Assembly: GCA_016713985.1 (NCBI GenBank)
Contig: JADJOD010000001.1
Span: 427,579-491,578 of the forward strand
Length of the DNA: 64,000 nucleotides
Origin: Lewinellaceae bacterium
GTDB taxonomy: Bacteria; Bacteroidota; Bacteroidia; Chitinophagales; Saprospiraceae
Direction of reading: 5' to 3'
The position numbers were made by a program, and so were the translations under genes. Under the pieces are notes generated by a model that had not been told where the DNA came from, made no database searches, and saw only the letters and a list, made by a program, of their open reading frames with translations. Of the stretch, positions 1 through 7,780 are shown piece by piece. Positions within the stretch are counted from its first letter, which is position 1, and each line of letters begins with the position of its first letter.

Positions 1-76
1 AAATATAACACAAAATATATCTTAATTATCAAAAAAACAAACAAATATTTTTAAAAAACAGATTTACTTTTACGAG

Positions 77-1402
77 GTGAATAAATGGATACAAGGGGGC
101 TACTGTGCCCTGTTTGCCCTGCTGCCCTGGTCGCTGGAATGTTCTTTGGGCTCCTGGAGAATAAATCTGCCCAGCGAGCCGCTGATCGGCCTTTTGGGTT
201 TGGGCTTAGGCTGGGTCGTGCTGACGAATCCGGAGCGCTTGCGCCAGGCCTTTTCCGGCAACCGTTTTTTATCGGCAAGTGCAGCCTGGATCGGCTGGAT
301 GGCCGTTTGCGCCACCTGTTCTTCCATGCCGCTCGTTTCGTGGAAATACTGGGTTGTGGAAACGGGTCATTGGTGGGTTTTTGCGGCGGGTGTGGCTTTG
401 GTTCCGGCAGTTTGGCAAAAGGCATTCCCGTTTTTCGCCGTTTCCACGGCGGGTGTGGTGGTTTACAGTCTCGCACACCACGCCATGTATCATTTCCGGG
501 CGGATCAGGCAATTCTGGCGCCGATGCCCTTTTTCCCCGAACATACGATGTACGGGGCGGTCATAGCGATGGTTATTTTTAAACCCGGAAGGTTGTTTAA
601 ACCGTACCGCCCCTGGCTGTTATTCGATCTGTTGTTGCTGACCGGGTTGTTTTTTTCCTTCAGCCGGGGCGCCTGGGGCTCCGTAATCGTCGCGGGCGCG
701 GTTGGATTGTTTCTGCATTTTCGGGAAAAAAGGCGCCTGATCCTGGCATTCGGCCTTCTTTTTTGCCTCACGGCGGTGTTTTTTCGCGCAGAAATTGCCG
801 GTTTTGCGTCGAAGGATGTCTCCCTGCAGGAAAGGGGCAATCGTTATTCCTGCGCGTTCCGGATGGCGCAAGACCGGCCCTGGTTGGGTTTTGGCCCGGG
901 CACGTACCAATTTCAGTACCTTCCCTATCAGCGACCGGAAGAAATGACCCGGATCAGCGTGACAGAGGCCATGACTTCGCGTATTCCCGGGCGGGGCGGC
1001 GGCGCGCATTCCGAGTATCTGCAGGTGCTTTCGGAAACCGGCCGGCCGGGTTTGCTCCTGTTTTTAATCATGGTGACAACGGCCTTTTGGGGTGTTACCG
1101 GCCGTTATGTCCGGTCAAATAACACTGAGGATCAAATTATTATGCTGCTGCTGATCCTGGCCTTGCTGGCGTACTTTCTGCACGGACTGATCAATAATCT
1201 GCTCCACGACGGGCGTGTTGCGGCCCTAGTATGGGGCATGATGGCGGTTGGCAGTAGCAGTAGCAGTAGCAGTAGCAGTGGCAGTGGCAGTAGGCAGGGC
1301 AGTCAGATTCCCCTTCTTTTTACTTCCCGCAGGATGAAAGACAACTCGCGGCCCGCGTCGCCGGTGACGGAGGAGTTTTCCTGTGCGCGCCGGATCAGAT
1401 AG
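77..1402 (+). CDS. O-antigen ligase / Wzy-like polytopic membrane protein
   Basis: Predicted inner-membrane protein of the O-antigen ligase/polymerase family, which links or polymerises lipid-carried glycans at the periplasmic face. Hydrophobic segments run through residues 10-400. The family signature is visible in the second half: PWLGFGPGTYQFQY, then AHSEYLQVLSETGRPGL, followed by another membrane segment. The GTG start at 77 follows an in-frame stop at 23-25 and is the best available, but it is weak. The last 50 residues or so are doubtful: a run of serine codons (1251-1293) is followed by about 100 bp that read through the antisense of the convergent proline dehydrogenase gene. The glycan substrate cannot be told, since no other polysaccharide genes lie next to it in the window. 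Confidence 0.8.
   Translation: MNKWIQGGYCALFALLPWSLECSLGSWRINLPSEPLIGLLGLGLGWVVLTNPERLRQAFSGNRFLSASAAWIGWMAVCATCSSMPLVSWKYWVVETGHWWVFAAGVALVPAVWQKAFPFFAVSTAGVVVYSLAHHAMYHFRADQAILAPMPFFPEHTMYGAVIAMVIFKPGRLFKPYRPWLLFDLLLLTGLFFSFSRGAWGSVIVAGAVGLFLHFREKRRLILAFGLLFCLTAVFFRAEIAGFASKDVSLQERGNRYSCAFRMAQDRPWLGFGPGTYQFQYLPYQRPEEMTRISVTEAMTSRIPGRGGGAHSEYLQVLSETGRPGLLLFLIMVTTAFWGVTGRYVRSNNTEDQIIMLLLILALLAYFLHGLINNLLHDGRVAALVWGMMAVGSSSSSSSSSGSGSRQGSQIPLLFTSRRMKDNSRPASPVTEEFSCARRIR
1251..1293 (+). repeat. AGTAGC/AGTGGC serine-codon microsatellite
   Basis: About six tandem copies of the hexamer AGTAGC or AGTGGC encode a Ser/Gly run near the C-terminus of the O-antigen ligase-like protein. The unit length is a multiple of three, so copy-number change would lengthen or shorten the tail without shifting the frame. 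Confidence 0.85.
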
Positions 1403-2505
1403 GGGATAACTTCGCGGACCTGGCCATACGGCACGTATTTGCTGACCCGGAATCCGGCGGCGGCGAGGTTGAAGGTGAGGTTGTCACTCATGCCGTACAA
1501 CTGGCTGCACATCGTATTCGGGTGGTCGTGTGGAATCCCTTTTTTATTCATCAAATCTACCTGCAACAAGGCGCTGTCGGCATTATGGCTGGCATTGCAA
1601 AAGGCGAGGGTGTCGAGGTGGTCGATACAAAAACGCAACGCGGTATTGTAGTGATCGTCGGTGGCGTTTTTGTCCGGGTTGATGGGGTTTTCGTAACCGT
1701 AGGAAGCGGCGTAGAAGGCTTCTTTTTCCATATAAGCGCCACGTACCAGTTTGGCGCCCAGCAGGAAACCCGCCTGGCGGGCGCGGTCGTAGCTGTCGAT
1801 GAGAAACTGAAGGCGGTCTTTGCGGTACATCTGGAATGTGTTGTACACGACCACCCGTTTTTTGTTATACCGTTTCATCATGAGCCACACCAAGTGGTCG
1901 ATCGTGTCCTGTATCCAGCTTTCTTCGGCGTCAATAAAAACGGACACCCCTTTGTTGGCGGCATGGTAACAAACGGCGTCGATACGTTTCAAAACATTCC
2001 GGTACTCGCTGAGTTCCTCCCGTGTGAGCGTGGGCCGGTGTTGTACCTTTTCGAGCAAATGAAACCGCGCCAGGCCGGTAACTTTGGTACTGACGACCGG
2101 AATATGCGGCGACCGGGAGGCAAAGTCGATAGCCCGGATATTTTCATTCATCGTGTGGTTGAAATCCGTCTCCGTTTCTTTGGCTTCGGCGCCGTAATCG
2201 AGGATGGTGAGGGTGTTGTATTGCGCCAGTTTGTCGATGTTGGGCTGGCTGTCCAGCAAGGTGGTGCCGCCAACAAACTGCGGGAAGACGGTTTTTTTAA
2301 CGATTGCCTCGGCAAAGGGCATTCCGTTTTCCACGGCCCAGAGGGCGAGCCGGGATCCGTATTTAACAAGCCAGGGTTTATTCATCATGCTGAACAACCA
2401 GGCGGCCTTTTTCATCTCGCGGTCCGTGAGGTGTGAAAAAGCGATTTCTGTATTGGAAAAATCAACTGCGGGCATATTTGGCTTTGATTCGGACACGGCG
2501 CTCAT
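1303..2505 (-). CDS. proline dehydrogenase (monofunctional)
   Basis: FAD-dependent proline dehydrogenase, oxidising L-proline to pyrroline-5-carboxylate, the first step of proline breakdown. About 400 residues, the usual length for the Bacteroidota one-domain enzyme. The TIM-barrel carries KLVRGAYMEKE and the C-terminal substrate/FAD motif YVPYG followed by PYLIRRAQEN. The start at 2505 is chosen because its ATG overlaps the aroE stop as ATGA, the sign of translational coupling. A longer start at 2583 would sit inside aroE. It converges with and overlaps the O-antigen ligase-like gene by about 100 bp. Confidence 0.93.
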   Translation of the reverse strand: MSAVSESKPNMPAVDFSNTEIAFSHLTDREMKKAAWLFSMMNKPWLVKYGSRLALWAVENGMPFAEAIVKKTVFPQFVGGTTLLDSQPNIDKLAQYNTLTILDYGAEAKETETDFNHTMNENIRAIDFASRSPHIPVVSTKVTGLARFHLLEKVQHRPTLTREELSEYRNVLKRIDAVCYHAANKGVSVFIDAEESWIQDTIDHLVWLMMKRYNKKRVVVYNTFQMYRKDRLQFLIDSYDRARQAGFLLGAKLVRGAYMEKEAFYAASYGYENPINPDKNATDDHYNTALRFCIDHLDTLAFCNASHNADSALLQVDLMNKKGIPHDHPNTMCSQLYGMSDNLTFNLAAAGFRVSKYVPYGQVREVIPYLIRRAQENSSVTGDAGRELSFILREVKRRGI

Positions 2506-3257
2506 GGGTGGTTGGTTTGCCATATTTTCCAGGCTGCTTCCGCTTGCAACTGCAACATTTCCAGTCCGTTTTTTACGGCGCAACCCTGCGCTTCGGCGCG
2601 CTGCAAAAGTAGTGTTTCGGGCGGATTGTACACGAGATCATAGACCAAATGTTTGGGCCCCAGTCGGTCGAAAGGCAAATCCGGACAAGTGTCCACTTCC
2701 GGGTAAGTCCCCAAGGGTGTTGTATGGACGATCAGGGAATAATCGCCGGCAGGCAGACGCTGAAAAGTATCGTAGGAAACCCGGTCATCCTCCTCCGGGT
2801 TTCGGGAAACGAAGCGGTACACGATGCCCAGTTTTTTTAAAACAAAAGCCACCGCCTTCGACGCGCCGCCGGTACCCAGCACGATCGCCGACGATCCTGC
2901 CTTTGCCCAATACCCGCCGTTTATTGCCAGCAGCGATTGCCGGAAGCCGATGACGTCGGTATTGAACCCCGTCAGCCGCCGGTTGTTGATCCGGATACAA
3001 TTCACCGCCCCTACTTCACGGGCTGTTTCGTCCAAGTCGTCGAGGTAAGCCATGACGGCTTCTTTATGCGGAATGGTAACACTCAAACCCCGCAGATCGG
3101 GTTGTGCCGACAGCAGTGCGGGCAATTCCGCAACTTCCCGGAGTGGAAACAAATCAAAACGAGCGTCATCAATCCCTTCCCGGACAAATTTTTCCGCAAA
3201 ATATTTCTGCGAAAAAGAATGCCCGAGCGGGTAACCGATGAGTCCGTAAAGTTGCAT
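2502..3257 (-). CDS. aroE: shikimate 5-dehydrogenase
   Basis: NADPH-dependent reduction of 3-dehydroshikimate to shikimate in aromatic amino acid synthesis; cytoplasmic. The 251-residue length fits AroE. Visible motifs are the substrate-binding GYPLGHSFSQ at the N-terminus, the catalytic lysine in SVTIPHKEAV, the Asp in NTDVIGF and the Rossmann nucleotide loop VLGTGGASKAV. It is followed directly (4-nt overlap) by proline dehydrogenase; the two share no pathway, so the coupling is probably just compact packing. Confidence 0.95.
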   Translation of the reverse strand: MQLYGLIGYPLGHSFSQKYFAEKFVREGIDDARFDLFPLREVAELPALLSAQPDLRGLSVTIPHKEAVMAYLDDLDETAREVGAVNCIRINNRRLTGFNTDVIGFRQSLLAINGGYWAKAGSSAIVLGTGGASKAVAFVLKKLGIVYRFVSRNPEEDDRVSYDTFQRLPAGDYSLIVHTTPLGTYPEVDTCPDLPFDRLGPKHLVYDLVYNPPETLLLQRAEAQGCAVKNGLEMLQLQAEAAWKIWQTNHP

Positions 3258-3310
3258 GGATTGCTGGATTGTTGATTGTTGGATTGCTGGATTGCTGAAA
3301 AAAAAGATAT
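3258..3310. repeat. iterated GGATTGCTGGATTG words
   Basis: The gap between aroE and the DUF4139 gene is filled by near-repeats of TGGATTGCTGGATTG and TTGTTGATTG. It belongs to the iterated-word class of intergenic sequence seen elsewhere in the window. Confidence 0.6.
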
Positions 3311-4923
3311 TTAGAGGTCAACGTATACTTTGTAGGCGTACTTCCATTTTTTCTCTTCACCCGGTTTCAGTTCGATCACCCATTCCACTTCAAAAGAAGG
3401 ATTGACCCGCAAGGTAGCCTGTTCCTGGGCGCTTGTCCATTTTTGTTCGGAGGAAAGCGGGGCGCCTTCTATGTTGCGGCGGATTTTCAGGGTCACCGGT
3501 TCTTTTTTATAATTGACGGCGTATACCTGCCCCTCCACTTTCACTTCGTCGTAGCTCCGGCTGAAAAACAGGAAGGTGTTTTCCTTGCGTTCCACATCGC
3601 CTTCACCGTGTGTTACTTTTATTTCGGGGGTCTGGGCGATTTTTACCTTGCATTTGGCCGTGGGAGGGGTGTAAGGCAGGTCATCCTGACTGAGCGGATA
3701 CGTCACACCGCCGGACTGAGACAATATATTCGCCACGCCGGTGGTGAAAGGAAACTGCGTCGGGTTGGTGAACTCCACATAATGCGACACCGGATTTTTG
3801 GGTTCGTTCGGATTGGGCCGCTGGTCGTAGTAGGTCGTAAAACTGTTGGGGCCCGCGCCCGGAAGCCGGCATTCGTAAAAATGGGCGGGTTCCACTTCGG
3901 TTTCGAAGATGGGGAACTGGTAGCGGCTGTTTTTGGGGAAATTGCCCGGTTTTACGGTGTAAAAAAAGAAATCCTCGGCCTGGGCGCCTTCAAAATTTTC
4001 GCCGGAAACGGAGACCGTAGTTTCCTCCAGATAATTATACACTTCGGGTCTCATATAATTGTCGCGCAACACCCGCTGGGCGCCGGCGAAGTAGTTCGGA
4101 CTGTTTTGCTGCATCATCCACTGACTGGCAAAATCCACCATCCAGTCGGGCCGGTTGGCAAACCTGAAGTTCGGCACACCCACGGCGAGGCGTAATTCGG
4201 CATCACCGAGGTCTTCCGCGTCGTTGGCGATTTCGGCGCGCAGGCTGAGGCGGCTTTTTCCTTTTTCCGCGAGGGTGAGGCTGTAGACCGGCGCCCAGCC
4301 TAAGTTGTTGGTCAGGTACAACATCCCGATCTCCTGCTCCGGTTTTGTGTTTTTGAAGTTGATCGCCAGCGTTTCTTCCGTTTTTTTGTAAAGCGTTTTG
4401 GATTCGAAATCGAGTTTGGGTTTTTCCGGAAAATCGATCCGCGCAATTTGTATGGCATTAAACGTCAGCCAGTTGCCCGTGGTGGTCCGGAGATGTACCC
4501 GGTAATTATTAGACGTTGAATAACCGGGTGGCGGCATTAGTTTTTCCACTTTTTCAAGGGTGCCGGATTCCACCTGTGGCGCGCTGCCCGAGTTAAGTGT
4601 AAGCCAGACGGTCGCCGATTTTCCGATGTTGGCCTGAAGCAGGGCCACGTTATCATTTTGAAGTTCTTTTACGTCCACCGAATCCTGGCGCGAAAAAACG
4701 GAGGCCAGTTCGTCGGTGGGGGAAGTGATCCAGAATGTGCCGTAAAGGGCTTTCGGCAGCTCTTTTGTTTCGTAGCGACCGTTTTTTACGGGCACTTTGC
4801 CCGATTTGTACAGGAGCGATTGATTACTTTTGAAGATCGTAACCGTTCGGATTGCAAGATTTTGTGCCGAGGTTGCGAAGCAGAACAGAACGAAAACGGG
4901 GAACAGGGAGACTGTTTTTTCAT
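3311..4923 (-). CDS. exported DUF4139-domain protein, frameshifted signal peptide
   Basis: Member of the DUF4139 family (MuiA-like), proteins of unknown biochemical role that are exported in Bacteroidota. The open frame alone starts at a GTG at 4795, but the same frame continues upstream and encodes a perfect signal peptide (TVSLFPVFVLFCFATSAQN) followed by LAIRTVTIFKSNQSLLYKSG, typical of the family start. The ATG at 4923 (ATGAAAAAACAG) is one base out of frame: six A at 4915-4920 where seven are needed. I read this as a one-base homopolymer loss. The body is Gly/aromatic-rich beta protein. Divergent from the LOG-family gene. Family identity is good; function is unknown. Confidence 0.75.
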
Positions 4924-5051
4924 GGTAACGCGGGTTGTTGCTGTGTCAGGGAGAATAGAGGGTTGCTTGTGATAAACGTAAAAGTTTTAATTTTTGCCTT
5001 TAAAAGATTGATTTTTTCAATAATTTGCACAAAACTTTGCAACTGAAAAAC

Positions 5052-5088
5052 AAAAGAGCCTTTCCGACCCGTTCGGAAAGGCTCTTTT
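5052..5088. terminator. 16-bp perfect hairpin between divergent genes
   Basis: Arms 5052-5067 and 5073-5088 pair perfectly (AAAAGAGCCTTTCCGA, 5-nt loop), flanked by A/T on both sides, so it can act as a bidirectional terminator. It lies between divergent genes, 26 nt before the LOG-family ATG, where a terminator is not expected. It may instead be a 5'-leader structure. Confidence 0.7.
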
Positions 5089-5113
5089 GTCCCCACCATT
5101 TAATTTTTGTATT

Positions 5114-5872
5114 ATGATTAATCAGGAAAAAGAAGCGAACGATCCCGCCACGAAAACGCATGAAAACGGCGAAACGCCCCACAAAATGAAAAAGTGGAGC
5201 AAAATGCGCGGCGAAAACGCCTGGACGATGTTCAAGGTGATGGCGGAATTTGTCGACGGATTCGAAACACTCAACAAAATCGGGCCCTGTATCTCCATTT
5301 TTGGCTCGGCGCGCACCAAACCCGGCACCCATTATTACGAACTGGCCGTTAAAATCGCCAGCCGCCTCACCGAAGAAGGATACGGCATCATCACCGGCGG
5401 CGGCCCCGGCATTATGGAAGCGGGCAATAAAGGCGCCTGGATGAAGGGTGGCCCTTCCGTCGGGCTAAACATCGACCTGCCGTTCGAGCAAAACCACAAC
5501 ACCTTTATATCGCCGGATAACAACCTGAAACACAGGTATTTCTTCGTACGAAAGGTGATGTTTGTCAAATACGCCCAGGCCTTTGTGGTGATGCCCGGCG
5601 GCTTCGGCACACTCGACGAAATGTTCGAGGTACTAACGCTGGTGCAGACCAAAAAGATCACGCCGGTACCCATCGTGCTGGTGGGAAAAGAATTCTGGGA
5701 AGGGCTGAAAAACTGGATCATCGAGGTGATGCTCGAACGCCACCACAACGTCAGCAACGACGACATGGACCTGTTTTATATCACCGACAGCCCCGACGAA
5801 GTGGCGCAGTATATCAACCATTTTTATGCGGGCGACCGGGTGGAAAAACTCTCCCCCAATTTCGAATTGTAG
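5114..5872 (+). CDS. LOG-family (TIGR00730) Rossmann-fold protein
   Basis: Cytoplasmic protein of the LOG / 'lysine decarboxylase-like' family; characterised members cleave nucleoside monophosphates to base plus ribose 5-phosphate (cytokinin-activating activity in plants and some bacteria). Key motifs are GGGPGIMEAGNKGAW and PGGFGTLDEMFE, the nucleotide- and phosphate-binding catalytic signatures. An N-terminal charged extension of about 45 residues precedes the fold. The ATG at 5114 is preferred over an upstream in-frame start at 5087, which lies in the hairpin. No conserved partner gene is adjacent, so the physiological substrate is unknown. Confidence 0.88.
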   Translation: MINQEKEANDPATKTHENGETPHKMKKWSKMRGENAWTMFKVMAEFVDGFETLNKIGPCISIFGSARTKPGTHYYELAVKIASRLTEEGYGIITGGGPGIMEAGNKGAWMKGGPSVGLNIDLPFEQNHNTFISPDNNLKHRYFFVRKVMFVKYAQAFVVMPGGFGTLDEMFEVLTLVQTKKITPVPIVLVGKEFWEGLKNWIIEVMLERHHNVSNDDMDLFYITDSPDEVAQYINHFYAGDRVEKLSPNFEL

Positions 5873-6234
5873 AATTTTATTAAATTTTTTTGGAATACCT
5901 GTTCACGGTTTTCGGGGTAACCGCATTATCTCATGAAAACCACATGAAAATGTTTTGTACCGGCGGCTGATAAATTCCAAAAAAGCGCACCCTGTGTGAC
6001 CCCGCATACGGCCAGGGCTCCAACAACCAAAACCCCAAAACCACCCCGATACCAATACCTCAAAATCCCCGAATCCCAATCGCCAACGATCGCCGGGAAA
6101 CCACGCATCAGCAACCCCGAAAGGTTTCCCCGGCGAGCGTGGTGAAGTTTCAAAAACAAACTTCGGGGGAAAAAATATCCGGTTTTTCAACAACAGGAGC
6201 CATTCCGATATTCGGCGATGGTTCCTGTTCTATT
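5873..6234. other. non-coding gap with a hairpin
   Basis: No gene that I can support; the short open frames here have no family features and low-complexity composition. A 12-bp hairpin (6192-6203 with 6218-6229, one G-U pair) lies just past the stop of the minus-strand TPR gene and is a plausible terminator for it, though its T-run is about 20 nt further on. Confidence 0.5.
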
Positions 6235-6999
6235 TTACCGGAGCGCGTCCAGCGCATTTTGCGCTTGTTTTCGAAAGGTGATTCCGTCTTTCGAATTCAG
6301 GTAGGCCTGAAGTGTTTTTTGTGCCTGCACCCGGTCGCCGGCGCCTGCGTAAGCGAGCCCGAGGTAATAATAAGCCGGTACCTGGTAGATATGGTCCGTT
6401 GCTGTTACAGGTTGCAGGGCGACGACGGCGGCGGCATACTGGTGGTCGCCGAGCAAAGCAACGCCCTGGTAGAAGCGGTATTCCGGTTTTTCGGGAAAAT
6501 CGGCGACGACGGCGCTCAGGGCTTGTGCCGCTTCCCGGAACCGGGTGGTATCGTTGTACAACTGGAAAGCGTCGAGCACCGATTGCGGGACGGGGTCGTT
6601 GCGGTCGTCGGGCCCGCCCAGGCTCATGGATGGAAGTTTATTGGGATAGTATTGAAAATTGCTGTCGGCGATCGCCTGGAGACTCGGCGCGGGTTTGTCA
6701 GGCCGGGTTAAAAACCAGCAGGCAGCGGCAAACAGCGTTATGGCAGCGGCGACGGAAAGTGCTCTTTTCCAATATATTACCGGGCGAAAAGGCGCTTGAA
6801 GGTTGTTTTTCCAGTCCGGGTTTTGGATGCCGTCGGAAAGCGACATCTTTTTTACCTGCCCGGCCAGACGTTGCCGCCACTCGAATTCGCGAGCCGCTTC
6901 CGGGTCGTTTGCCAGCAATTCCTGTAAGGCCCCGGCTTCGGCATTTGTCAGGGTATTGGAAAAATAGGATTCGATAAGTTGGTCGGTGCGGGTGTTCAT
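6235..6999 (-). CDS. single-pass membrane TPR protein, putative anti-sigma factor
   Basis: 254 residues: a cytoplasmic N-terminal region (1-75) rich in acidic residues, one membrane segment (about 79-98, YWKRALSVAAAITLFAAACW), then a periplasmic part with TPR-like helices around 145-250. It starts 21 nt after the sigma-factor stop, so the two are one operon. The N-terminal region (YFSNTLTNAEAGALQELLAN) resembles the short zinc-less anti-sigma domain seen in Bacteroidota. The role as membrane anchor/inhibitor of the upstream sigma factor is inferred from position and topology, not from a conserved motif. Confidence 0.7.
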   Translation of the reverse strand: MNTRTDQLIESYFSNTLTNAEAGALQELLANDPEAAREFEWRQRLAGQVKKMSLSDGIQNPDWKNNLQAPFRPVIYWKRALSVAAAITLFAAACWFLTRPDKPAPSLQAIADSNFQYYPNKLPSMSLGGPDDRNDPVPQSVLDAFQLYNDTTRFREAAQALSAVVADFPEKPEYRFYQGVALLGDHQYAAAVVALQPVTATDHIYQVPAYYYLGLAYAGAGDRVQAQKTLQAYLNSKDGITFRKQAQNALDALR

Positions 7000-7020
7000 A
7001 ATTGTCGTGTTTCGAAGGGA

Positions 7021-7566
7021 TTAGGATTCATTTTTTCGGATCCTGTCGAGGCAACGTTTTCTGATCTGCCGGACCACTTCGGGGCTTGCATAACCAAGCA
7101 CGTCGGCGATTTCCTGGCTGGTCATTTCCTCTTTGTAGGTGAGGATCAGGATGCTTCTACAGGGTTCTCCAAGGGCGTTTACTTTAGCCCAGAGGTTATC
7201 ATTATCTTGATTTTCAATTATTTGCGATTCCACACCCGGGTCAGTTTCCTGTATTGGAGGAAGGTTTTCACTGCCCGGCATGGAAATCCTTTTGTTTTTT
7301 CGCAGAAAAGCCTGGATCAGTTTTTTTCCGATACCGAACAAGTAGGTACACAGGGTTCCAACCAAGCCGACAAGCCTGCCGGATTCGATGTTGAGCACCA
7401 TGATCATCAGTGCATTTTGAAAAATGTCGGCGAGATCATGAGCGCCTGCCGAATGATGTTCCCGCCCCCACCGGATAAACTTGGGGCGGCATGTTGTATA
7501 AATACCGGACACCACCCCGTTGGGGTCGCGCCGGAACTCGGCTAGTTCATCCCGTTTTTCAGTCAT
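7021..7566 (-). CDS. ECF-type sigma-70 family RNA polymerase sigma factor
   Basis: 181 residues, the usual ECF size. Region 2 is readable at about 40-95 (DLADIFQNALM, then CTYLFGIGKKLIQAFLRKNKR), and region 4 at 130-178, a helix-turn-helix: ILTYKEEMTSQEIADVLGY then VVRQIRKRCLDRIRK. It directs RNA polymerase to a specific promoter set. Paired with the downstream TPR membrane protein and divergent from the PKD/CHAT genes, which makes those genes its likely targets (inference). Confidence 0.87.
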   Translation of the reverse strand: MTEKRDELAEFRRDPNGVVSGIYTTCRPKFIRWGREHHSAGAHDLADIFQNALMIMVLNIESGRLVGLVGTLCTYLFGIGKKLIQAFLRKNKRISMPGSENLPPIQETDPGVESQIIENQDNDNLWAKVNALGEPCRSILILTYKEEMTSQEIADVLGYASPEVVRQIRKRCLDRIRKNES

Positions 7567-7780
7567 ACTGGTTGTTTGCCGAAAGGCTGCCGGATTGTTG
7601 AAGTACTTGCAGCCCGTCAGGCAAATGTAGAGACGGGACTTTAGTGGTTAATGCCTTTAGCCGAAAAAATGTTAACGGCGGCGTATTGTTATTTATAAAA
7701 AATTATATTTGTATTGCTTTTGCGGTTAATGTTCACGTTTTATCTGTTAAAGGCATTATTCTTCCAAAAAATATGATCAA
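7567..7780. promoter_or_regulatory. divergent promoter region, sigma operon / CHAT operon
   Basis: AT-rich 214-bp gap between divergent operons. On the plus strand a Bacteroidota-like -7 box, TATATTTG, is at 7704-7711, with a TTG at 7686-7688 that is closer than the usual spacing. No clear -7 box was found for the minus-strand operon. Confidence 0.45.

Noticed and set aside
1522..2436. 304-codon plus-strand frame
   Set aside because: Lies fully inside proline dehydrogenase on the other strand and encodes no recognised domain.
5903..6193. 96-codon minus-strand frame rich in Trp, Gly and Phe
   Set aside because: No start context, family or neighbour supports it, and composition looks like non-coding sequence.
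6139..6977. plus-strand frames opposite the TPR membrane protein
   Set aside because: Antisense to a gene that has a clear membrane segment, TPR helices and an operon partner.
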